Below are positions 22,880 to 34,700 of a DNA stretch of 64,000 nucleotides, piece by piece. Source of the stretch: Ophioderma brevispina (taxonomy: Eukaryota > Echinodermata > Ophiuroidea > Amphilepidida > Ophiodermatidae); contig JAMKCH010012384.1 in the NCBI GenBank assembly GCA_023653785.1, forward strand, positions 62,001 through 126,000, given 5' to 3'. Within the stretch, counting starts at the first letter, position 1. Each line of letters begins with the position of its first letter. The translations under genes and the position numbers were made by a program. The notes beneath the pieces were generated by a model. That model had not been told where the DNA came from, ran no database searches, and was given only the letters and a program-made list of their open reading frames with translations.

Positions 22880-25729
22880 CTATAAAAAAGTAAACAGGAT
22901 AATAAATGTGAAGCAAGAGCGGGGAATTCTCCCCAGCTTAGGGGATCACTCTAATACTAGAGCTCTTATTAAGAATACACATTAAGATGACACTTTAGGG
23001 TGTTCAGATGACACTAGCTGGAACCTTTAGGGGTATCATAATGACGCCGTTAGGGTGTCAAGCCAGACATGACACCTTGGAAAACATTTAGGGTGTCAAG
23101 CCAAGTAATGGAACCTTGGGTTCAAAATGTGACCCCAAAGGTGTTAATTGGCTTGACACCCTAACAGCGTCATTCTGACATCCTAAAGATGTTATTCTGA
23201 AACCAAGGTGTCACTGACAACTTAAATGGGTCATATGACACCCTAAATGTGTTCAGTGTCATGAGTGACGCCTCCAAACGTGTCAAATTGAAACCTTTAC
23301 GTTGATCATATGAAGACCCAAAGTGAAAACCATTTAAGTGCCCCTTTTTCATCCGTTAATGGGAGAGAATGCTTCACTGAGGTTCTTTTTTTTCTGATCA
23401 CCAACCTTCAACCTTTTTTGACAACCCTGTACAAAGAGTGTTACATATCAATTCTGACACTGTAGTTCCGATTGTCTCTCTTACCTATCTGGTTTGAATT
23501 CCTCGACGTCGTCAACCAGACTCACGAAGTCGCCCATTCATAGTGGGCGAAACGGCAACTGTGACCGGCTGGTATCACAATGTCTTTGTAAGTCTGCAAT
23601 AAGAGACAAGGATGTTACATATATAGCTGCACTGGACGTTTGTGCACAGTTACAATTACATATTGGCGTTGTGGGAGATGGGTGTTTTGTTGTAAGCTAA
23701 GTAGGTGTTTTGCGTGCTTTGAATTGTGTGGCAATGAAGGAGCTTGTGTTCCACATGGTTCAATTCTTGGTCCTCTTCTATTTGCATTTCTGATTTCATT
23801 AATTCGTCATCTATTCTAAAATTTGTATTGTATGCCGATGACACCACAAGGTTATATCCTCAAATGGACGTGACAGTAGGGAAACTCCTGAAAAGGGTTA
23901 AAATAGGTTAAAGCGAACAAGCTATTTGACAAAACCAACTTTATGATAATGGGAACGCCCAAAACACTATTCAAAGTTTATTCTAAATGGCAGAAAATAT
24001 CTAACTAGTTAGTAAGAATCGCACTTTCTAGAAATCATTATATATGAAAAATATATGTAATCAGGACATGAAGCCTTAAACATCCTTGGATGGCATATAA
24101 ACTTTCCATTGTAAAAACGGAACAAAAACAAAAACCGTTGGCTTAACTTACCACTTAGGGTTCTGCCACCTTCGAATGAGTGACATGAGTGGTGGACGAG
24201 TCGCAGGTTCTTGCATGACGCGATGAGCAGTCCATTTTTGGATCTAAAAAAACAAGATAAATACGCTATAAATATAAGTTTGGAATAGATAGAATAATCT
24301 TTTTAATAGTATACACGAATTTAATCACAGTTAGGCCTTTAAATTTCTCGGACAGCACAATGCCCATACTCACGCTTACACTGGTATATTCTCAAAGGGG
24401 TCTTAACTTAGACCTGGTTTAAAACCAGACTTAGTCTTTATGTTCCTGGATGGACATTATTTCCCTTCAACATACTCAGAAAGACGCGCTGTAAACAGTG
24501 AGAAACTTCATCAGGGATTGCGACAAATCCATAAATAAACATATTGTGCCTAAAGGCTTAATGACAAATATTCGAGCAATGACATACATTAATCTTTAAA
24601 ACCAATTTTAGATGTTTCCTCTTTTCCTATTGCTTTCAATTTTTCCCAATCTCTTCAGTTTTTACAAAACAAAAACAAATCATGAAGAAAGAAGGCTCAA
24701 ACATGTGGGTATTCATATTTATAAACTGAAGGTATATATATATACATCAGCTGCTCTGCAACATCTGACCATTAGCTCATTTGAGTAGAGATAGGATAAT
24801 AAAACCGAAGTCCAGGTTCAACTCATGGGATGGCCAGTAAAGTTTCAATGACGTCAATTGTGTTGTGATGTAGGTAGGAGTTAAAAAAATCTGCACACAA
24901 AAAATACATTATTTAGGGTATATATATCTATCTTCTTAGAATCAAAATGGGTTTATCATAAATTTCAAATAGATTTGACATGGTCAAGAAAAAGTACGCA
25001 AATCTATAGCAACTTATATTCTAATCGGAAAGGGTTCCATATGTACCCCCTTAAAATTGTACAGGAAAAGATTTTTTTTTATTTATGCCTTAGCTTACGC
25101 TAACAAATACCCTAACCCAAACGGCCAAAATAAAAAAGAATTTGGTTCCTGTACAAATTTTAAAGGGGTCGAGATACATGGCCGCTTGCATAAAACAAAA
25201 AGCTGTATAGGAAGCGGAACAAGACCAGAAGGGGAAAGAATGTCTCACATTTACCACTGTTTGCCACAAATGCTAACTGTGACTACTTTTTTTTTAATTG
25301 TGGAAAACACATTGGGGGGTAGGTATTATAGTAGTATGGGTGAAAGGCTATATGACATATAAAAGTTGTGCCCCAACTTGTATCAAAAACCTCCTCTCGC
25401 ATTTTAGATTTTTCAAAGTTGTTACAAAAAGTCTCATGCAGAATTTATGCCGTCTAATTAATCCGTCGTGCATTGTATATAGTACCGTGGTCAAAAGTGA
25501 CAGGGGCCATGGTCTCGCCAGCAATGTTTATCTGCTCTTCATAGCATTTGTCCTGTTATTGAAGAAAAAACACAGAAAGTGTGATTTACATGGCCTCTGA
25601 GATAAGTCTGATTCACAGAACAGTTTGGAGTGCAGCTATGCAATTTAGATATGCTCATAATTTGAAGGTTTTGAGAAAGATCGGGAGTGAATTTGTCTTT
25701 ACCCGATGACCCAATCAAAATGCCCAAAT

Positions 25730-25769
<40 letters not shown>

Positions 25770-28700
25770 ATACACACGCTCGCGCTCGCGCACACACACA
25801 CAGTCACGCCTACACACGCGCGATTAAATTTTTAAACGCAAGCCAAGTGGCTGAAGCAATACGCTAAAATCTATATGTAAACGACTCCATCACCCCTCTA
25901 CAACGCCAGTTCATGAGGCAAAAGCGTTCTAGTAACAAAAAGGTATAGGTTGCTGGTTCGAATACGACTGGCGACAGAGAACTGAGTATAGGAAGATGGA
26001 CGAATATATTCCCTGAATATGGCCAACGCACACAGTGTTGAAAATCCCATGTGCGCTTGGCCGGACTCGAACCGGCAACCTCCGTATTACTAGACATGAA
26101 GTATCCGTACAGATTTTCATTTCTGGATGAATTAACTGTTTAATTTATCACGGATTAACACATATACAATCTTCAAGTAAAGAATCTTATGAAATACGAT
26201 TGGAAACCAAAAAATTGAATTTACCTGGATGTCTTTATGTTTGGCCAGGAAAAGTCCCATCCATGAAGCTATACAAGAGGATGTATGTACGCCAGCGGGG
26301 TATACCAATGCACATCCCCGACACCTCGCTATCCGAAAGAGTACGACCATTGAAATAATTCCTAAGGTCAACAAAGGTCAACAAATCAGTCGATTAATCA
26401 ATGTAGTGATCAATTTAGCAATCAATTCATCTAACAACAAGACATAGACACACACGGGGCATGCAGGCAATATGACCATTGGAATTTTAACGGAATTTTA
26501 ACCTGGGATTTTACAGTCCATTTGAGCTATTTTATGGGCTGTTTTTGTTTTGAGCATGATATCAACACTAAAATCTAAAATCAATATTCTAACTGAGTCC
26601 TGCTAATTTTATACTCTATCTGAGACTGAAAAGTCAAATGTGATCCCTATGTGACACTGACAGATACATAGGTTGAATTTGATACCCTATGTTGCCAGTC
26701 TCGAGACCTGCCCTGCCCAGGTCTCGCGTTTTTTGTAACTCGGGTTGCCCCCTCCCCCGGCAATAAATCAATTTATTATTTTTATTTATGCCTAAATCAA
26801 TTTGTGCTTTATGGCTGCATTGATGTTTGGTGAGTTGCTATATTGAAAGAGTCTTGGCCGCCATCGTCTGAGCCCATAGACAATTTTGAGGTATAGCGCC
26901 ACCAGGAAGTGATTTCTTAAAGGAAATAAGCCTTGGTCAATGGGCATGTATTAAGTCATATGCTATCGTTAACAAAAAATGAGTCACGTTGAAATCTTAT
27001 TCATAATTATTGGTCAAATCAGCGATTGTTATTGTTTATATTTCTAGCAGTATATCACAGATGTATGTATCTGAAAACATCTCAAATATATCATTGTCTC
27101 AGCCTCGGTTGCAACGCTGGTAAATTACCCGGGGATGTCCGAAAGCCATCTCTTATAGCTCGCGCCTTTTGGCGCGAGCAATATTTAATTACTCTACCTT
27201 GTAAGTCTATCAAATTACTGATCAGACGGTGTCGACCAGAATGCTTATTATTTTCGACATTTACTTCCACCAATATATTAACAAAATTCATTTCCTGAAT
27301 ATGGAAAATCATAAATAATCGTAAAACTCATCTAATATAATGATTAGGCCCCTATGTCAAAATCAATACATTTATGTCTAAACGTAATGATTTAAAAATG
27401 GTTTAAAATCATCAAAATCCGATCTTTTTATGGGAAATACACAGTTTTGAGCATTATATTTATAGGTATAGTTTACTAGACACTAATATTACCAACACAA
27501 CCTGTACAGAAATCTAGGCCTATTTAAAAAATGAAAATTGGGGGCACTCTACTAAAATATGTTAGCATTGCTTTTAATTTGAATGCGCGTTAATTTTTGT
27601 TACTATACACTCAATTATAATATATAAATTATTATACGCTCAAAGCAATCCATGTTTAGTCATTATTCATTAACTTTTTATTAGTCAGCTTACTTACTTG
27701 TATTTTCCGTTCATAAGATGCTGAAGCAAATTATCTTCACCTGGTTCCTTTCGTCTTTGGTCGATAACCTTATTATGGACGATATTAATAAGAAAAAAAG
27801 ACCACGCATGTAAGTTTTAAAGATGTTATTTTTTATAATGAGTATGGACAATAAATACTTTTATCTTTAAATAATACAGTATGACAATCACAGATAATTT
27901 ACCTTGAGAAATATGCTTTTAATTTCTTTATGGGCGTGGTTCCTGCGAAATTTGTACGGGAACGGAACCCACTCTGGGAAGAGCCACTGCAGGTAGTTGA
28001 AATTCTCGTCCAAGACTTCATACAATCGGGCCATTCCTACATCAAGTTCGGCACGGATTTCAGCTCCTACGATTGGATGCAAATAACGAAGTATTTAGGA
28101 CTCAGAAATTAGAATCATTCTATGTCCATGTGTTCTGGATCGGAACACGTATTTAAACACTATTTGTCTCACTTTGAGAAATGTCTAAGCATTTAATTTC
28201 TGAACATTTAGGTGTTCAGATGTGTTTAGACACAATAAACACTATAGTGTTAAGCTTCTAAAGGCCTTAGTGGCATTTAACACATTTAACAGTGTTTAAA
28301 ACGCATCGAGGCGTTCACGTCAGAAAATCTCATTGCTCTGATTTAGAAATGGGGAAAACGATGCTGAATTTCAAAGCTTTTAGTGATTTATAGGAGCAGT
28401 GGTCTAAATAAATACCCACCTTTTTACAAAAAAAACTTTGTATTTTTGATTTTGTTGTTTTGTTGAACGCGAACAATTAGAATCAACACAATAAACATGA
28501 GTATCAGGCATACTTTTAATAAAGAAAAATGATCGAGAATGTGGAATTTTAGATAAAAAAGATGAAACGAATATGTTATTTTTCAGTCGCCATAGATGCA
28601 GCAGTAGAAGCAGCAGTGTTGTGTCGTTTAGGCTGTTTTTTTTTTTTTTTTTTTGGAATCCGAACTATTTCCAAGCCACTATTTCTATCAAGCGTGAGAC

Positions 28701-31700
28701 ACAATGGATAAAATGGTACAAGGATATCAAAAATCGTCATCCCCAAATATTTAGAACCCCTTTAAAAGACAATGCCAGGCCCTTAGCTTATGGTATAATT
28801 GCACTATTTTCTTTTAGATTCACACCACTTGCGAACAAACTCTGTTTTAATGCATTCAGTTTTTTGCGTCGGTGACGCAAAAAATGAATGCGTCGTGTCT
28901 CTCGTATAATGGCATTTTGAACATAGGTTTTGTGAACTGCAATTTCCCCTGTATTGAATCTAGCCAAACTTCGCTCCTACTTTTGACATAAGTCGTAAGT
29001 GTGAACTAAGTAGGGTGTTGCGTGGCCGGCCTCATGTGTGGTCATTGAGTTTGTGCAGGGACCTGAGTTTGTTCGTCGGGGGGTGTGTGACATCGATTTA
29101 GGCTAATAAATCTTACCGTGAAGACAGTAACTAGAAACAAAGACGATTAGTTCCATGAAGTTTTTGTAGAGATCTAAACAGAAAGAAAAATACCTAATAT
29201 ATTTAAAACCTATATACAGTAATGAACATTCTGTTTTAATCAAATTCAACGCCCCTCTGGCATAAATTGATTTAATAACCATGTACCAGCGGCTGCTCAT
29301 ACAACATGGGGCTATATCCTTTTTAGGTGTTGGAGGCTCATACCAAAAAAAAAACACCACCAGAATCGACTGAAATCAGAAGAATACCAAGCTTTGTGTA
29401 ATTGCTATGTAAAAAAGGGAGGCGCTAATTAAGTATCATTCTCCAAACATTGCATGAAGATACAACGTAAAACAACTCGATTTTTTCAGTAAAGTAAATT
29501 CAACTCAGGTTGTATTCTAAAAATCATGTATTCATCTCACTAACTTCGGCTCTCGGCTTTTTAGTGATTTGACCTTAGCCTTGTTATATAACAATTTTGA
29601 CTGATCCGGTCTTAGATGACCCCTGATGACCTCCAAATGGTAGGAAATGTTGACTTAACCCACCAAGATTCATGGCCCTAACAACGAGTGACTTGACCTT
29701 ACCCTGGCGACCTCAAAATGACCTTCCAAAATGCTAGTGTTGGCATCGATGCCCGGATCGAATGTTCAATTCGCCAAGTTTCATGACCATACTACAACTT
29801 TGACGTGATTGATTTCAGTGACCCGCGATGACCTCGAAATAATGGTTCATGTGTCTCGTGTTTCGGACGAGCGATTATTAACTGAAGCCTGAACTTTATT
29901 CATAAAAAACTATTTTGACCCAATAGACCATGAGCTTTGATCTCAAACAATTCAATAAATCCGTCAGAAAAAAGAACGAAATCCCTATTCCCGCCCTGAC
30001 GTGTTGTGTTGGTTAAAGCTTTCGAGTAGTTTTTATAAGAGTATTACTTTATTTCAAACAAAACTTAGTAAGTAACAGGTTACACTTAATGATAACTATA
30101 GGTCACTATTCTTTCAATTAGCAAAATTTGCGTTTACCCCTCATTTGTTCTATCATATGAGAGAAGCATTCAAGTTCCCAGCTGAGAAAATTCCTCCTTA
30201 CATGAAAATTGCATTCGTACCTCATTCCCACATCTAAGCCTAAATAGGGATTATACTTATGGAACGGCGGGGCGAGCATAAATCATGTTGAGTTTAGTGC
30301 GCTATATGTCAGATCATCTCTATACATGTCGAGTTCAGTGTGCTATAATATAAGCTCAGTGCCCATATATCTTATAGAGTAATTCTCGGTGTTAGCGTGC
30401 TAAACTCGATACATTATACAGGTGATCTGGATATAAAGCGCGTAAAGTTCGTACACAGAGGTAATCTGGAATTCTACAGTTTTAGTGCCCTAAAACTCGA
30501 TATAAATATATAGAGGAGATCTCAGTATGTAGCGCGCTAAACCCGATATTGAGTGCGCTAAAACTCGACATAGGGGTGATCTCGGTATATAAAGCGCTAA
30601 ACTCGACATACACAGCGTCAAGTGGATGATTTATGTCCGTTCTAGCGTTCCATAATACTCTCTTAATATGAAATCATACCAATTTTTTCTTCCTTCGCCC
30701 AGACTCCCATGACTTCTTCTATTTCACTTTTCACTTTGGGAACGTGATATGCATATTCTTTAGCATTCAGTTTCCCTTTAATAATCCGTTTTTGTTCACA
30801 CCAAATCTAAAAAACACAAACAAACAAAAATCATAGTCAGTTGTTCTATACATCAACTAATAAATGTATACATTATTGATTATATTATTATACGACCATT
30901 ATTATTATTATTATTGTTATTATTATTATTATAAGCTTTATTTAAAGGGCCACAATGACAAAAAATATTCAGACATAATGAAATAGACCCTTACTGAAAT
31001 CCTTCCACATATTGAAACAATTTGGGTGTTTACATTCCGTAAAAAACAGTAAAACAGCAAGAGTGGAGGTGGTGGCAGTCGGGGTCCAATTCCTGCCACG
31101 GAAAATCAATGTGTTGACATCCCTGCTTCAGGGTTGTATTAAGATGTTGATCTGACAAGTGAAATGTGAATTAGCCGGGATTAGCACATATACAAGTTTG
31201 ATATAATGCTGGCAGTAATGTCAGCATCCTTGGTTTAGTTAATATTAAGTCAAAATCCTCAAGTCCGTGACTAATCTTTGGCAAGTAAGGTTTGACGATT
31301 GATTTGACTACAAAGGACATTTTAGAAGGTTTTTAGCCCACCTGTCCCTCTGAAAAAATGTCGGCAATTTCCACAGGGGAGGGGTAAAGTTTCTACAGGG
31401 GTAAATTTTAAATAATAGTCCAATAACGTTTAGTATAGCTCAAATTGTTCGTGTGGTAACAAGGAGTAAAAAGTCTATGGTGACATGTCTGTAAATGCAT
31501 CGCTATGAAAATATACAACAAAATACGCTAAAGGTCAAACATTTATTCAGCAAAGGTCAAGGTCATACTGTTTCGATTGAGTTAAAAGTATCTTTAAAAA
31601 TGTATAAAATTACCTTGAATTAAAGTATGTTGGGTATATTTGCCCTCTTGGCATCTTTCCTCCGTGGTTACAGAGGAGGGGCACTTTCCCCACACACTTC

Positions 31701-34700
31701 AATGGGGGACAATATTCGAGATGCTACAAGTGTAGGTATACCCTACATAATTTAATTCAATGTAATTTTATCGATTTTTAAACTCAATCAAACCATTATA
31801 AGACCTTGACCTTTGCTGACTAAACATGTGACATTTAGCCTATTTTGCTGTATATCTCCATAACGATGCATTTTACAGACAGGTCACGAAGACTTTTTTT
31901 ACTCCTTGTTACCACACGAACAATTTGAGCTATACTAAACGTTATTTGGACCATTATTTAAAATTTACCCCTGTATAAACTTTACTCCCCCCTCCTGTGG
32001 AAATTGCCGACATTTTCCAGAGGGACATGTGGGCTAAAATCCTTCTAAAATGTCCTTTGAAGTCAAATCAATCGTTGCCAAAGATTAGTCACGGAATTGA
32101 GGATTTTGACTTAACTAGTTGAGAAGTTAACCTTACAAGGAAAATAATATTAGTTCCTTTTCCCTTTTTTACAAAATATAAACACCCAAATTATTTTTAA
32201 ATTTGTGGAAGTGATTTCAGTAAGGGTCTATTATACAATGCGATTAAATAGAGAATGTAAAAACACGCAAGACATAGTAAAAAATCAAAATTGCATAGGA
32301 ATAACTTTAGCACGGTATGCAGTATTGCTAACATAACAAAAGATGAGCAAGATACATTAACATTTAAATACAATAATCAGATCAAATTAATGACTTTAAA
32401 GTTGCTTAAAATGATGAACATTGTGAGCTTGCTTCAATTCACTATCCATAGAATTCCATACATTTGCACCACAGTACCTTACATAAGCTCCTCTTTTCGT
32501 AATCCGATTTTGGCTTTGAAATTTGTAGGGTTTAGATCCCCTAAACCATTCTGAGATTCTCAACGAGGTCTACCACCTTTCTTACAGTATCTCTGATTGG
32601 CTCATTACATGATATAGCATCTTATAACCTCTGAGTAACCAATCAAAATAAACTTCCTATATATCTGTGCAAACTTTTAAAGTTTTTCCTACCATGTCTC
32701 TGATTGGCTAGATATATCATATAACCCAATGTGTAACCAATCAAATCGGCCGGTAGACATCAGGGGGTTAAAACAGAACGATTTCTAAGATAAGCTGGCA
32801 TGAGCTCATTCATAATTGTAATATGTATTGTAATGCATTCGCTCAAGTAGTGGAATTTGGATCCTAGTCTAATGAGGATATTGCCTCAGTGGCTGAAGCC
32901 CAAGTAAAATTAGAATATGCTCCAGTAATTTTTTAGCAGATCGGTTTTGAATTGTTTAAAGGTAGCGTAACAGTGATCTCCAACAGTACCCAGATAATAC
33001 TACCAATATACAACAATCACAGCGATAAGACTTTGACGAAGGATGCAGAGTAGATGTCAATGGAAGGAAACCGAGGACCCGGTTTTACGTCAACGGTGCC
33101 TTCTTTCCTGGACTTGATCGACCTGATCCCGTTAACATTTAGATCAATGTTTCAATGTTAGCACAGTCTTTGCCTTGCATACACATAAAAATTACAGCAC
33201 TTTAAGTGAAATTCAGCCCGGGCGTGTTTATGTAACATAAACCAATTCCGACAGTAATTAACATGTTCATCAATTATTTGACGATATATCGTCTGCATAT
33301 TACTTTCTTTAGCATTATTGATACAATTTAGGTAAATCATATTGTATATTGATAAAAACAGAGGGGCCCAGAATGGACCCTTGTAGAGTTCCCACATAAA
33401 CATTTGAAGAACTGGACCTTAACCATTGTGCAGGTCTATGTTAACCCGGTTCTTTCTGTAAGAAAAGAAAAACTTCAAAAGGATTGATAAACTGGTTACA
33501 GATTTTGTACCCTTCAAGCTTTTTTAATCAAAATTTCGTGTCGATTGCTCAAAAGCCTTCTTTAAGTCTAGCATTACCACACGAACAAAATCACCATTAT
33601 CAATTATACCAGTCATCTGATATATTAATCAGCCGCAGAGGTGATGTTGGAGTGGTGTTGGATTACATGCAGGGAGACATAAAAGACCAGGGATACTTAG
33701 CTTGGGGTGGTTCTCCAGACCATTTCAGTTAGGGTGTTCAGTTGGGGTGGTTGGTGTTGCTTATGAAAAAGTACCGAGTTCAAAAGGAGTTAAAGAGGTC
33801 TGGCCTACCCGATGTGCGAAGACTGAAGGCACATCTTTTCGTAGAGTGGGCTGGTCATTGCGCCATATCCTATTATATCTCTGCATTCAATTCATCGTTA
33901 CTTGTATTAAATATAATCGCCATTGCGTCAGCTCTACCAGTAGGTGAACGGTTGTCAACCATGGTAAAGAAAAGACGTCTCCGTACTGAAAAAAGACATG
34001 AGCATTTGAAGTTAGAATCAAGTCAGTATTTTCAAATTTGATTTGCATGTTTCATTGCAGGCCCGTAATTCCCACAAAAAGGGGCAAAAGGTCACGGTTG
34101 CTGAATCTTTTGTAAAAATGTCCAAAATTTTGAGAAATTTCGACAAAAAGTCCAGATTTTGTGATGTTTGAAATTATTCAAACAAAAAGGTCAAAAAAGG
34201 ACATTTAGAGGGTTTGGTTAGGTCAACTTTTGCAAAATAAAAGGCCCACTTTTTCGCAGTCCCGCACCACCTCAAAAAAAAATCTTGCGTATGGCCCTGT
34301 TAATTGGTTTGTTCTTTAAAGGGGGGATAAGCATCTCTCAACAAAGTATTATCTTCTATGGAAAACATCCAGGAGGGAGGAACATCATATCAATAAATAT
34401 CAAACCAATTGGTAGACTGTTGGACCCAAATCGCTAATTTTTGTCAAAAATCCGTTCCTTCTGGCTAGGGGGCAAATGGGGGCAAAAAAATTGGGGGGAT
34501 CGCCCCAATCTACCCCCCCCCACCACACAAACACACGGGCGGCCCCACGGCCTGCCCGAACAAGCCAAAATACATTTATAACTACATGGTTTATTATTCT
34601 GCCGAGAGTTATCTCGAAAGCGTTCCAATGGCCCTACAGGCCATTTCTCCGATAAGTGTTCAAGTTTGGTCTCCAAAATGACCAAATATCAAATCATTTT

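Noticed and set aside
22985..23345. CRISPR-like array
   Set aside because: Units are short, degenerate and contiguous with no unique spacers, in an intron of an animal gene.
24425..24490. Candidate for the missing P450 exon 10
   Set aside because: Acceptor-like TTTACAG is present but the frame is broken, no donor fits and the similarity is too weak.
26060..26100. Possible tRNA gene (GGTTCGAGTCC)
   Set aside because: Only the B-box half is convincing and the flanks are SINE-like.
33742..34041. 99-codon plus-strand ORF with a hydrophobic centre (CAISYYISAFNSSLLVL)
   Set aside because: It lies exactly antisense to P450 exon 4, whose minus-strand reading matches CYP51 with proper splice sites. 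The ORF is a shadow.
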